From positions 17,026,368-17,090,367 of the forward strand of contig NC_040016.1 in the NCBI RefSeq assembly GCF_000972845.2: 64,000 nt of DNA, in the 5' to 3' direction. The notes under the pieces were generated by a model. The model had not been told where the DNA came from and did no database searches. It saw nothing but the letters and a program-made list of their open reading frames with translations. The translations under genes and the position numbers were made by a program. This DNA is from Larimichthys crocea. Taxonomy: Eukaryota; Chordata; Actinopteri; Sciaenidae. Within the stretch, counting starts at the first letter, position 1; the number at the start of each line of letters is the position of its first letter. This document shows, piece after piece, positions 34,941 to 47,302 of the stretch.

Positions 34941-37039
34941 GAAGAATAACAGTGAAGTAGCAGAGGTCTAATGTTTTAAAGGCTTAAACATAAAGGGTTA
35001 TTAACAGCCTGTCTGTTCATCAGTATCTTGAATTTCTCATCTGAGTAGTTTGCTTGGGAGGAAATAGCAGGAGAGGGCTAAGAAGGCTGAAATCATACCA
35101 GCTGGGTAAGCATAATGTTACACTAAATGGGTCAAATGAGACAACGCTCATTACTGGAAGGAACTGAATCGAGTGTGGGTGGTTTGCACCGAAAGCCACT
35201 GTGGAGCAACCTGAGAGTATATTTATGTAAGCCAGTACCTCCGTCCCAGTCACGGGAAGTCTAAATACTTTACCTAAAGGGGCCATAGGGGATTTCTCTT
35301 GGCACTGTATGGTGCACAAGATACTTAGGCAGGTATATTAGATACTTCAGATTTGCATCACAAACAGAAGACTACATTTCCAGCCAAGATATGCCACTCT
35401 GTTTACACCTTCATGGATTTTTTTTAAGCTCTTCTCGGTGTCTTTACAATGACTCAATTTGCAGACCTGCTTTCAGTGTATGCTCCATCTTCACAGTAAC
35501 CTGTCATCAAAACAGCAAGGTTAGATGTTGTTCTGCGTTGTCCCGTGACTACCAACTAGCTGATTTTATCCCAAGCTTGTCTCACTTACTGTTTCCTTGC
35601 CGTTTGTATTTTCATTTTCCATCCCTTTGCAGCATGCCCACCTCTGCCCAGCCCGTCGATGTCTGTCTTTCTCTCTATTAATCCATCAGGCAAGACTGTT
35701 TCTTTTGACTTTGACCTCATGAGCCAATAAACTACACCGAGCATCACATTCAGTTACTTTAAGAAAACATAATCTTCTCTGGGCGAGAGACTACTTAATC
35801 CATGTGAATGTGTTCTGTGGGTCCTTTTTCAATAAATCATCGATGCTTCACACACATGTACCCCTTGATTTAAAAAAAAAAAAAAATGAAATTGGATGTA
35901 AGATAAAAGAAAATTGATTAAAAGGGGATAGCTGAAATTAAAGAAAGGGAGGGACCCTTGGGGACATGGTTAGCATATAAATGGTATACGGAGAGAGAAG
36001 GGAAACTTCAGCAAAAGTTATTGGTCCAATTATTTAACTCCAGTGCTTTGGGGTTTAGTGGCATCCTTTTATTGAAGCAATCACACCTTTTATCACTGAC
36101 ACCAACAAGTTTGCCACGTCTTAAACAAGACTATTCAAGTCATTAAAAGCTTGGTAACATATTACCTTTATGTTGTTCAATGAAATAATGATCTTCCTGC
36201 TAGAGGACAGAGAAAAAAACACTTTGGGATCACTGAGGAGTTGAATCAGACCCAATGGCATGCCTTGCTTAAATCCCAAAAGCTAACACTGGGTGTAAAG
36301 ACACTCTTAAAAAGGTCCACTGCCGACTTATGTTAACTATGATTTAGCGTCCAGTGTATTTATGCTGCTTTTGTGAGTTCTCATTTTCATTTTTTTTTGT
36401 CTCCATTTACTCCTCAAATAAACGGGATGAAACGCTGTTCAAACCACCCAGAATTCCTATTGTAAATTTAAAACTCTTTCGCCATCTGTTTTATTCAGAT
36501 TTTTTTATTTTAATACAGTGAAACACTTTCATCTGTGTTGTCATCTTTCTCATCTCATGGCTCAAAGCAGCCCTCTGAGCTCACTCTTGATATAGTACAT
36601 CATAGCACTTCCCAGTTTTTCTCACCTTACCCAGAGCACACTGTGAAAGCCTGCACATCACAGCGGGGTGTGATGATGGCCCACTCAGTCACACAAGGGC
36701 ATCTCAGACACCAGGGGTTTAGCATGCATAAAGAAGACACACTCTAAATCACTGCACACAAAAATATGGTACTACTCTGGCAACTCGATAAAAATCAACT
36801 TTCATTTTTGTGTACTACTCTTATAGTAAATAAGAATTTCGCTTGATCTAACCAAGTCATCCCAGCTATGCTAAATTCAGGCACTAAATAAGTCATTGTC
36901 AGCTCAGTGGTTCAACCAAAGAAGCCAACATTAAATATATTATCTGTATCTCTTTTTTTAGGTTCCTGCTAAGAAAACTCTTCCATTCCAACATTCATCT
37001 GGTGGCATTTGTCCAAATCACCTAATATGTTCACCCACG
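34941..37039. other. Gene-free stretch
   Basis: A 15-base A-run lies at 35872-35886. Open frames on both strands (35020-35319, 35391-35681) lack domains. No recognised repeat. Confidence 0.45.
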
Positions 37040-37145
37040 CTGGGAGCATTTTGAGGGTTCAGTATCTTTCAAGGACACCTGGAAATATAGACAGGACCAC
37101 TGACCCTACAATGAATGGATGATCCACTCTAGTACTTAAGCTACA
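37040..37145 (+). repeat. Degraded piece of the 'ggttcagtatctt' fish repeat
   Basis: GAGGGTTCAGTATCTTTCAA, GGACACCTGGAAATATAGAC, GACCACTGACCCTACAATGA and GATGATCCACTCTAGTACTT follow the order of the better copy at 51770-52012. Old and short. Confidence 0.45.
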
Positions 37146-39649
37146 GGAACTGACTGTCCAGAACCAGATGGCAAATCAGCCATTGTAGTTTAAAAAAAAA
37201 GCAGCACGCAACCACTGATGGCATACAGTGCAATATAGGTCATGTCTACCATTATCACTGCTACCACCATTTTTACCACCACCCTTCTTTTCTTCTTTTT
37301 AAGGCTGCAGCTACCGTCGACCTATAAACCTCCCAGGTTTGATTACACCCACAACTTTGTCATCTGCTCCTCTAAACATCCTCTGTGAATGAGACTCTCA
37401 ATTCACAGCCCGGACAACTCATTCAGTACATTTCCACATTTCCACATTTTTGGAAATACAGTTGTTTACCATCTTGTCCAAAGTCAAACTGGAAGATATC
37501 ATCATCGATGCAATCCAAATATGGTCTTATTTTTACAGCAACATATATGGTTGTGAAATTGAATGTAAACAATGGATTGGATATCTCTTTAAGCATGAAA
37601 AACAGTATCATGTTTTCTGCAAAATCATAAAGCAACAACTGAAAATGTTACAGCAGTTGCACCCACTTAGTAAAAAAGCTAACCATAATGGCAAAAAATA
37701 TAAAAAATATTTATACAATTATTAGTAGTTGACTAGTTGATTAAACATTGCTCCCCCTGACATTTAATAGCAAATCGTTTAACAAACTACAACAATTAAT
37801 TTAATATGAGTAACAGGATATAATGAGGTACATAGCTAAACAGCGTGACCTGTGTAGCTTGGCTCTGTGTGGGAGGTTTGTGTTTGCAATTTTGCTCAAT
37901 GTTTGAGCACTGCTTACTTTTAGATTTTAAATTTGAAAAAAAAATAAAAAATCAGTTTAACCAACAGCAAAATTAGTCATCAGAAACATATTTTTTATGA
38001 CCTCTGCCAATCGGAACCATCCAGTTCTCTTTTGTAAAGTAAATGACTTACACTCAACACGCAGATTAAAAAATCAAAATAAAAAATCCTCAACCTCTTT
38101 CCACAATTGTTCATCATAGATGATAACTAATACAATGCTCAAGGTAAAATTGGTGGTGGTCAACATTCACTTCTACACAAATACAGAGCAGCTTCTTCAC
38201 TCTGTTGATTGTTTCATCAGGATGGAGAATAAAGGGTGCACTAATGTCTTTCATTAATTCCCCTCTATAGTAATGTTCCAAAACTCACTTGTTGACTAAA
38301 GGTTTTGTGCATTTCAAACGCTCGCTTTCATCCCTCCAACAAAGGCTGCTATCTTGAGTTCACAGCTTTTAAACTCTTCCAGGATTGTATTTGGTAGAGC
38401 CTTGGCTGCAGCTGTTTCTTCTTGCTATTTGATGATGTGCAAGCACAGAACCGACTCTCTTTGTGTTGCCGAATGGTCCTTGGGATCATTAAGATGTCAC
38501 AGACTCTTTGTGTTGCATAGTGCACAACAGGCAGTGGAATAATCTCCCTAAAGGTTTGTTTTAAAAATCAGACTTGATCTTTCATTCTTTTTCTGCATTT
38601 CTTGCGTGTGCTCCCTCTTTTGTTGGACTTGCATGTACAGTATGTTTGCACCATTCAGGTTTCATGAAAGTGTCATGAAAGCAATGAAACATTTTGCCTG
38701 TAATTCTGAATTGTCCCAAAACATCATTTGCGCTCCACAAAACATTTCATGCAATCAGAAGTGAGAGTTGTGTTTATGAAATGATTTTGTTGAGTTCATC
38801 TTTTTTTTTAAAACCCTGCAATTTGTTGACCTTTGTATGACTAAACTCAAGCCAAAATGTTGTGCCTCCAAAAATGAATAAAACCCAAAATACACTATAA
38901 TTCTACTAGGAGAGAGATTAACTAATTAAATGGAAAAAAATGTGTTATTTATACTCTTCTTTTTATGTATTAAGAAAATCATTTTGGTTTTTTTGGTCAG
39001 TGTTTTTGTGGTTATCTTTTCTAACATGTACTGCATCTCAATTTACATTATACCAAAAGCAGTCATATGTTTGCTTTTTACTGATATTTTTTTCTTCTCA
39101 CTTCCACCTTGAAGTCAGGTTGAAGGAGAGCCACTGCCCCACCCTTCACCATTCACTTTAAAGCTCCGATACGTTACTGGGAACAAACAAAGGACAAACA
39201 TCAAAGCTGCCGTCCCAACTTGTCAGCAGTCGCTGCACTGCACTGTGCCGAGTACTGCATCATTAAAAGCAAGGGGCATAGTGACAGGGACAGGAACATT
39301 AGGGCGTACAGGTTACTGCAAAAACATACACAGAAGAATTCACTTTGCCTTTTACTGAAGGTGAGCGTTTCTCCTTGAGTGATCAAAGATCGGCATGACA
39401 ACCATGCAAAGCTCAATGGACAAAATCAAATTTTAACAACATGGTGTCAATAGGGCACAACACATGATTATAGATTCATCTCCAGATTACTGAATTATTT
39501 GAAACATTATTTGCAGTCCACAATAAATTGGCTATAACAACCTTTCAGATCTATTTAACTTGGCAAGTTGTTTTATTTATGAAATGATTGCCATTGCAGG
39601 TAATCCTTGTAAAACATACCATGTGGTGAGCAATTAATCATCATTTTTT
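37146..39649. other. Gene-free stretch, AT-rich
   Basis: No gene or named repeat in 2.5 kb. Overlapping open frames on both strands at 37385-37725 are AT-rich and domainless. CACAGACTCTTTGTGTTGC near 38497 partly repeats CGACTCTCTTTGTGTTGC near 38451, a faint local duplication. Confidence 0.45.
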
Positions 39650-39783
39650 TTTCAATAAAAATGTCAAAGCATAGTAAAATGAGCCTATTAATTTCCCAAA
39701 GATTGTATATGATGAAGAAAAGCAGCAAATCTTTTGATTTGAGAAGCAGAAACCAGAGATCCTTTGGTATTTAACCAATTAGT
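39650..39783 (-). repeat. Fragment of the AT-rich 'cgattaat' repeat
   Basis: AAATGTCAAAGCATAGTAAA, TTTCCCAAAGATTGTATATG, GAAGAAAAGCAGCAAATC and GAGAAGCAGAAACCAGAGAT follow the order of the family seen at 18300-18780. A further piece (GATTAACTAATTGATTAATG) continues at about 39886, so the next repeat appears to have inserted into it. Confidence 0.5.
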
Positions 39784-39784
39784 C

Positions 39785-39877
39785 AGGGTGTACCCCGCCT
39801 CTCGCCCAATGCCAGCTGGGATAAGCTCCAACCTTGACGCCCCGATAATGATAAGTAGTTGCATATGATGGATGGAT
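39785..39877 (+). repeat. GGATGGAT-tailed repeat, truncated, plus orientation
   Basis: GGGTGTACCCCGCCTCTCGC, CCAATGCCAGCTGGGATAAG, CTCCAACCTTGACGCCCCGA and the tail ATGATGGATGGA form the 3' third of the family whose fuller copy is at 28823-29059. TTAACCAATTAGT (39771-39783) and TTAACTAATTGAT (39888-39900) may be a decayed target-site duplication, but the host repeat itself is rich in such words. Confidence 0.7.
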
Positions 39878-40430
39878 TTTCGTATGATTAACTAATTGAT
39901 TAATGTACTCGTCATTTTTTTCCATATACCAGAAAAAAATGAAAATATTAGCTTCAATGTCTTTACCTGCCTATGAAAAACATAATAAAAATAATACCCC
40001 CCTTTATCTTCACCACAATTCAGCTGCCCCTTTTTCCGTGAATGGGAATGGGGCAGTGTCAAGCCAAACGACAACACCAACATCAACAACAACAACCACT
40101 GGCTGATGAATGACTGCTGAGATGGAGGAGGGGATCGAAGGGATTGATCCGTGGCCTGCTATCTCATCCCTGTTTTTACCCTCTGTCAAACAGGTGCCGA
40201 GGGGAGATGGATTCAGCCTGCCGAAGGAGTGGATTAATGGCAGTAGGAGAGGTGGGTCTGACTGTGCCCTGGACCCGGCTGAGTGGTGCTCTCCTCTGGG
40301 CAGAATGGCAGTGGCAGAGGTGTTATTGACAAGGCTCCAGAAGACGAGGAGTTGCCAATGCCACAGGTAGACGGGAGAGAGGAGGAACTCTCTGCATCCT
40401 TACTCACATGCCAGCAAATGCATGCACATG
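39878..40430. other. Gene-free stretch with short ACA-rich run
   Basis: AACACCAACATCAACAACAACAACC-type run at about 40072-40098. A plus-strand open frame at 40110-40370 contains an acceptor-like tract (CCCTCTGTCAAACAG to 40194) and a donor-like AGAG/GTGGGT (about 40251), but it has no domain and no partner exon. Confidence 0.4.
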
Positions 40431-40431
40431 T

Positions 40432-40461
<30 letters not shown>
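40431..40461. repeat. (CA)n microsatellite
   Basis: About 15 CA units followed by mixed GTGC/CACAC sequence. Likely polymorphic. Confidence 0.95.
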
Positions 40462-40465
<4 letters not shown>

Positions 40466-40569
40466 TCTAAAACATGTGTGCACACGCATAAGCACACCAC
40501 CCTCCTAGAGTACCTCTAGCAGGCATAATGATGGATGGTTAGAGGGTTCAGCCTCTCATTCACCTTTGT

Positions 40570-41000
40570 TCAGAGTTCTTGCTCTGTGAATTGAGTGGCC
40601 ATGGTAATGAATATGCATGCATGCGTAGATGATGTTCACAAGCTCAACACAGAGCATATAAATTGCCAATTGCACCGAGTTAATGACACAAACATAACCC
40701 TTTGTTCAATTTCCATTGACTTACTGTGCGCTAAATTAATTGTCTGGCTTCCAATTACAATGGATATTTTCAGTGCATGGAGTTGTATTCTGTAAACATA
40801 GATTACATTACTCTAATTGAGGGAAGAGAAAATATGTCTAAATTGCTCCTGATATCACATCAGAGCTTAATGGCAAAACAAATGGAGCAAGTTCGTTCAT
40901 CTTTGGCAAACAATAACTCAATTAACTGTAAAACGATACATTTGTTGAAGTGGTCACACTTGACTGCTATTTTGCTGTAAACTTTGAAGGTCACAGTCCA
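40570..41000. promoter_or_regulatory. Candidate conserved enhancer
   Basis: This long unique block is dense in developmental-factor words. It has AATGAATATGCATGCATGCG (from 40605), CTTTGTT (40700-40706, SOX/TCF-like), GCTAAATTAATTGTC, CCAATTACAATGG (40751-40763, a homeodomain word abutting SOX-like ACAATGG), CTCTAATTGAG and AACAATAA (40909-40916). It has no microsatellite or dispersed-repeat identity and only short AT-rich open frames. It is the most enhancer-like block in the window by texture. Conservation and activity are not shown. Confidence 0.37.
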
Positions 41001-42013
41001 GGAGCACTACCTGTGTGTGTGGAAAAATGTTATGGATTCACTTGTTGGCCAGGAGGCCCCGAGTGTTGTGAGGAGGGAAAGAGCGAAAGAAGCTCAGTAT
41101 GCTACAGGCGTCCATCTCTGCCTCTCTCGCTCTCGGCACATCTCTCCCGTGAAGCATCACTGACAATTTCTCAATGCAGCAGAAGTGCTAATGCTGTTTT
41201 TTTATAAAAGATGCTCGGCAAGACAACAGGGTGTGCCCCGTCCAAGATTAATGAGTACTCAAATGCAAGCAGACAGCAGTGGAATTAACAACCTCATCTC
41301 CCTCCATCTCTTCCTCTTTTCCTCTCTTTGCTTTGTTTTCTCAAGACTCTGGCGACTAATTAAAGAAACGGCATCATGAAACGTGTGTTTCCTTCTTAGC
41401 ACTCCTTAGTTCATCACTGAGAGAACAAGAGAGTGATTGCCAGTCCGCCCCTCTCACTGCTCCACTTATGATAAGACATCCTGTGTGAGTGCCAAGACCT
41501 TTTCAAGGATTGTCACACATATGGAAATTAAAACGGTGTGAAACTATGAATAATCACCCACTGTCATTTACAGGTAAAAAAAAAAAAAAAGATATCAAAC
41601 AGCTGAAGGAAAATTCTTATTAGGTTTAATGTTAAAAGGTGAGGTATCACCACTGCTTTAGCCCTAAGCTATAATCCAAACCAAATGAAGCTGTGTTTGT
41701 ATAGGTTATTAAAACTGCTCTGAAGAAGAAGAAATACACACTGCTCAGAGGACGTGTGATGTGATGAGACGTGTTCAATTGCACGACAGTTACTGATTCA
41801 CAGATACAGAAATGGGACTTCACAAGTACAAGAGGTGAAGAGAGCTCAGTGTCTCTTCAACCACAGGCTATTATAACTGTAATGTCGAGAGTATGTAAAT
41901 ACAAAACCACAGGGGAGGTTAAAAAACACTTAGGCTGTCATTATTCTTTTTTATTGTTAGCGTCAACAAATCTAATTAAAAGTATGTTGTAATTATTTAA
42001 TTATTTTTTTTCA
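41001..42013. other. Gene-free stretch
   Basis: 41150-41300 (GCTAATGCTG, AAGATTAATGAGTACTCAAA) could be another regulatory block. A run of A lies at 41577-41590. No gene. Confidence 0.4.
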
Positions 42014-42106
42014 AAACTGCAGTTCCTCGAACGGCTACATGAGGCTGGTTACAGAACAAGTCTCTCTCCATAAGCCCCTATATTAAAATGTCCAACTTCA
42101 CAGCAG
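42014..42106 (+). repeat. Fish repeat, uninterrupted copy
   Basis: AAAACTGCAGTTCCTCGAAC, CATGAGGCTGGTTACAGAAC, AAGTCTCTCTCCATAAGCCC and AAAATGTCCAACTTCACAGC belong to a teleost dispersed repeat known to me in the form 'gaggctggctccagaagcaagtcaatccccatag'. It serves as the empty-site reference for the interrupted copy at 43853-44366. Confidence 0.7.
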
Positions 42107-43419
42107 GTATAAAACGTATGCATATTGAACAGTGTGGCTGCGTTAATTGACAGGAGGGTGCCCATACAGGCAGCCCATTTTTAGATTAGCTGTGAAGCTA
42201 ACCCTCGTCTTGAATACGACGTCAGTTCTTTATACCGTCTATGCGATTAACACAAATAAAGGAGACACAGCTGAGTATTTATGGCATGTGGATGCTGCAC
42301 AGTGTGAGAGACTTACTCAACGCAATCATTCATAATTATGTCACTTAGTGCAACAGTGTGGTTTATTCACTTTTTGGACAACAATAAAAGGTGAATGAGA
42401 GAGCAAAGCAGAAAAGGCTATATCCGATTTTATCTTACTAGTACGTTAGGATCAGTTCATTGTTGATTCTGGGCTTTTCACAGGATATGCTGGCAAGATA
42501 AATATAGAATATGATCCTTCAAAAGGCATCACATTTAAAAGCATTGTTATGAAGTGGGTTGTATTACACATTTGTGTCGGCAGTCACAGGTTGAAAGTAA
42601 CCAGCAGGGATATGCCAGTTTAGAGGAGTTGAACTGATAATTACTGTAGCACGCAACCTAATATGACCCACTTTGTAATTCATTTTTTAATGAAATGCAC
42701 AAAACACCACACTTGCTATCTATTTATCTCAACAACCGAGTCATCTGTCAGGCTGTAGATGGATAATGTGTAGTAAGCTACTGGTACCAGCTAGCCCTAA
42801 CTTATCTTCCAACTCCTCCTATAACAGGATTACAGGTTTGTGTGCCCAAGATGTGCCATTCAGCCATGGGTGAAAGTAGCAATAAAGTCAGGATGAATGT
42901 GTGGGTGGAATTGGGATTCAAGCGATTTGCAGACAAGGCAGACGCACAAGCCAAAGGAGGTCGGAGGGGAGTCTGATAGATCGTTTTCTGTGAACAGGCA
43001 CGAGGACCTGGAGTACTTTTTTCTACTGTCCCCATTGTCCCATTTGTCTATGTCACAGCGAAATACAGATGTGCGAGTGTAAGAGAGGAGTTCATTTTGA
43101 AGAGCATTTTGGAAGAAAGCACAACCATGTGATGATCATTTCGATCTGCTTCTCTCAACCAAGATATTCACCTACAGGTCCACGAGGAAAGCTCCATTTA
43201 TATGCTAAACATTTTTTCTTTGATTAAGGTGCTACATGTACCGTTTTACCATCAATAAATCATTACTACATTAATTCTGACTCACTGGTATAATGATTAG
43301 TGAAAGCCCTATACGAAAAGATAATTTTAAACATGTTACAGAGATTGTTGAGTGACAATAATAAACTTCCCCCAGAGGACAGAAGGGCACCGTGACGCAA
43401 CAAGACCCTCAGCACGGTT
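42107..43419. other. Gene-free stretch
   Basis: No recognised feature. Short open frames only. Confidence 0.45.
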
Positions 43420-43640
43420 CCTGACTTCACACCACATGTCTCCCATCTCGCATGTCAGTTAATGCATTTCTGGTCAATCAAATTACTATCACTAATTAAT
43501 GAATTAAAAAACAGATCCCGCAATGTGATATTCCACATGAGACTAAGACACATCAGCAATGCAGCAAATAAACACTAATGTCAGCATATGAATTCATGGC
43601 TTGAAGCAGTCAATTTTTCTTTGTTGTGGAATAACACATT
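43420..43640. promoter_or_regulatory. Candidate conserved non-coding element
   Basis: GTCAGTTAATGCATTTCTGG, TCAATCAAATTACTATCAC and TAATTAATGAATTAAAAAAC cluster within 80 bases, followed by GCAGCAAATAAACACTAATG. Unique and without open frame. Regulatory reading is inference. Confidence 0.3.
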
Positions 43641-43852
43641 TCTCTCTCTGTTCTTCTATTGGTTTAAGTGTGTGACAAATGCTGTGTAGAGTTTCCAGAC
43701 TAAATAATATTAAAAAAAACATGTATGTCATGTTATGTAAACTGGCTGTGAGCAAGACTTCTGTTCACATGCCCAACACATGCTAGTACACAATACTACC
43801 CAGCTGCAACCTCCGTGAGATAAAGACTACTGTATGCTGGTGTTGGCAGCCC

Positions 43853-44366
43853 AAAACTGCAGTTCCTCAAGTGGCCCACTTGAGGCTGGCTACAGAGCAA
43901 GTCAGGCACCGTTTACACGTACACAGGTATTTTTAAAAACGGAGACATTTTCCTTCGTTTGTACCTATCTTTTACACGCAAACGGTGAATTCGCCTCTGA
44001 AAACGAATATTTCTAAAAACTCCCACTAGAAAGGAGATTCTGGAAAACTACGGTTTTGCGTTTGCGTGTAAATTGAGATAAACAGAGTTTTAGGCAGCTG
44101 ATGCGCCAAAAGTGCGACCAATGTTTACCTTTTGTTATGACGATGATGATCCGTCCATAGGCTTGGCGTAGTTATGATGGCGCTCGATGGCGTATTCATG
44201 CGGGTTGATGTAAACGAAAACTTTTTTGAAAACGATGCTATGTGCACAATGTTATTTTGGAAAACAGAGGGAGGGAAATATTCGTTTCTCACCATACCTA
44301 CCTGTGTAAACATAGCCTCAGTTTCTATAAGCCCCCATGTAAAAATGTCCAACTTGACAGCAACGG
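43853..44366 (+). repeat. Fish repeat, copy interrupted by a miniature element
   Basis: The left piece 43853-43903 (AACTGCAGTTCCTCAAGTGG through GAGGCTGGCTACAGAGCAAG) and right piece 44319-44366 (TTTCTATAAGCCCCCATGT, AAAATGTCCAACTTGACAGC) together match the uninterrupted copy at 42014-42106. The break lies just after AGCAAGTC. Confidence 0.75.
43904..44318. mobile_element. hAT-like miniature inverted-repeat element
   Basis: A 415-bp insertion inside the repeat above. Its left end AGGCACCGTTTACAC and the complement of its right end, AGGCTATGTTTACAC, agree at 12 of 15 positions, and ACAGGTA and AGGTA follow. The inside is rich in AAAACG and CGTTT words. The short open frames (44125-44403 minus, 44174-44380 plus) encode no transposase, so it must have moved using enzymes made elsewhere. 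Flanks CAAGTC and CAGT may be a degraded 8-bp duplication. Assignment to hAT rests on the ends and on memory of similar fish elements. Confidence 0.6.
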
Positions 44367-44557
44367 TCCAGAGAGAGTAAACAATGAAACAAATGTATGT
44401 CATGTTATGTCAACACTTTCCCAGATATAATACACAATAGACTTTTTCAGTTTTCAGTAAACCAGTAGAAAATCCTCAAAACAAAAGCAACAACAGGAGG
44501 AACTAACTATGCTGCCAAACCAATTCTTCACAAAACTATATTACATGCCTACAAGAC

Positions 44558-44586
44558 AGTATTCATATGTGGGTCATATGAATACT
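44558..44586. repeat. Perfect 12-bp inverted repeat, 5-base loop
   Basis: AGTATTCATATG (44558-44569), loop TGGGT, CATATGAATACT (44575-44586). There is no T-run after it and no gene nearby, so a terminator reading does not apply. Possibly chance or the heart of an old foldback. Confidence 0.8.
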
Positions 44587-47302
44587 AAGTAATTCTCTCA
44601 CGCATATTTCAACAATGTGCTAATGCATGCATGTATCATAATTTCAAACAAACACCAAAAGAAGGTAGATGGACAGCAGCTTAACAGCAGAAATGTGCAG
44701 GCAGCCATCAGATGCCAAGACATTAACCACAAACAGATCTGCACCTAAAGTTACAGACATGGACAGACAGACATGTTAGCAGGTAGCACAAAGTAGCGAG
44801 TACTTAGTTTGAAGGAGAGCAGAATGCAGTTTGGAAGATCCATGGGGGTCCCAGGCTGCCAGCAGCAGGACAGGAAAACACCTCCTCAGGCCTGAAGTAG
44901 CGTTATGAGGACAAAAAAAAGAAAAAAATGCTGGCTAACAGAATTTGAGAGAGTCAACAGGAGCACCACAATCGGAAAAAAACATAGAGAAAAACACAGT
45001 TATTCCTCCACAAAACCTTCCAGAAGTGACAGACAATCAGACAGCTGGAGGAGGAAAATAAATGTGGCAGGTGTGACAAAGTATAATTGGCCAAGTCAGT
45101 TAGGCTGCAGTTAGGCATCTACCACCAGGTGCGATTTTTTATTTTTTTTTTTTACTTTTTTTAAACAAAGAATAAGGACAAAACAGGGAAAAACAACTCA
45201 AATTCAAAACTCAACTTAAAAGTATTTATACAATATTATGAGTTTACAGATAACTGCAAGCTGCAAATGCATTAATTTTTACTTATATTTACTTTGCTTT
45301 GCTAAAATTGACTTTGCTTCATTTGCTAAATTAAAAAGGGTTTTAAAAAGTTAAATAAATGAACACATTCATAATAAAAACAGACATAAGAGACATAAAG
45401 GCCCTCCTAACACCCCTGATAAAAATGACCAATATGTGCTGCAGATGTGTCACTCATATTGTCGCAGAGATAATTAATACCTTGAAAGCTAAAGTTGTGT
45501 GTAATATTAGTAGATATAAAAACATAATCTGTGTCATATCGATATACGTTATATCACCCTGTAAAATGAGTTAATGTTTCATCAGCATATCTACAATCAA
45601 ACAATGGTTGTTTGCATCTACATACCCAGAGATGTTCACCGGCAACCATTGTCGAATATATAAAATATGAGGCAAAGATGTTTTGTTTTGATTTTTCTTC
45701 AAATTTCATTTCTTCAAAATGTGATTTCCAGTCATATTTAAAATAAAGTTTGAATATATGTATCATTAAAAATGTCATCACATAATGTTTTGGCCTGTAT
45801 TATTCAAAAGCAATGAAGACGAAAGGAAACATGTTCCTGCTGTGTCACTTCCTCTGAAACAGATGAGTATTAATGAGTAGGAATAGAATAGGTGGAGTGG
45901 TTTTGATACTTTGGTACTGTATTGTTTGAAGGAAAAGGAGAAGAAGAAGAGCAGAACCTGAGCGACTTTGTCTATTTAAGGTATATTTAATATCCTCACC
46001 TAACGTTAGAAATTTGCCCTTGAAACTAAAAAATGATTGTCTGTAAACTCATAACATCATCAGAGTGGCTGAAACAATTTGAATAAAGACACATTTGAAA
46101 GAAAAACATTTGGGGGAACAGTCGATGTACAAAGTAATGACCTTCCTCTCCATGTCTTTCCAGCTCAAAACTCTCCTCTCCCTGATCTCTGGCGCACATC
46201 AGCTAAGTTGTCCCTTGCAAGCCTCCTGTCACACAAAATAAATTGCCTTCACTGTGAATGGGTCAAAACAACACAGAGATGTCATTATTTCACTGCAATT
46301 GATCATACCTTGGGAAACACAAGTCAATAGTTTCTATAATTGCAATGTCTCCAACCCCTCAGAGGTTCTTCCATGAGGGCTCTTTTGCCTCTTTTCATCT
46401 TCCCACTGATTACTATTTTCATGTCTCATATTTTTCCCATCCTTGAGAAGGCTGTGCATTACAAAAAGATACATTTTAATGCTTCACGGAGGATGTTTGA
46501 ATGATGCATTTAAACATAATTCTTCACTCTAGTTCAGCATTTCTATTTTGCACTACAACTTGCTGAATGATCAACCTTCGACATCTGGAACACTTTCATC
46601 ACGGGTGTACAAGCTTTAACTTTTGAAATATTTTGACTGAAGCACTCACTAAAGATATCTGGCCTTGGCTGCCTTTTTAACATTTTAGGTTTTAATTAGG
46701 ATATAAAATTCAGACCGAAAAAAAAAACCAGCTAATAAATGTTTTAATTTTTTTAATTTAAAATCAGCAAATGTGAGCCACAAATGTGAGCCACAGCTGA
46801 TGCAGTGGATTTGCATGGATAATGCATTTTTTATGAACGTTTTAACATCTTTATAGACGTATTGATTTTTTTGAAAACTCGCCTGGACATGAATTGATTT
46901 AAATGTGACATTTTGTTTTGCTGATCGTTATTATCACTAATAAATCGGGTATATATCATCCTGTTGTCTCTGACCTTTCCACACCACCAAGGTTAAAATT
47001 TAGGGGAAAACAGACACAGCATAGAGTCAGTCAATCAATCGATCTATGTAGTCATCCTTTGAAATAAAATTCCTACCCAAAGACATGAATATCACCCAAT
47101 ATGTTGTGGCTGGATTTTGTGTCATTGGCAGCTTAATTTAAGAAAAAAAAAATCCATAACTGTCCTCAAGGCTTTGTGTCAATCAAACCAGTGTCTTCTA
47201 CCTGATCACAAACCTTCATGAATCTTCCAAAAAATCCACTGTTAATTAATCAATTAGTAAACTGACAGGAATTTAATTGCAATTTTCAGAAATGATTTAT
47301 TC
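44587..47302. other. Gene-free stretch, AT-rich
   Basis: No gene. T-rich runs at 45135-45161 and A-runs near 46719. 46079-46330 has an open frame without domain. I recognise no repeat with confidence. Confidence 0.45.

Noticed and set aside
40110..40370. Open frame with acceptor-like CTCTGTCAAACAG and donor-like GTGGGT
   Set aside because: No recognisable domain, weak donor and no second exon. The same segment is open in other frames.
44558..44586. Hairpin as a transcription terminator
   Set aside because: No T-run after it, no gene before it, and the sequence is eukaryotic.
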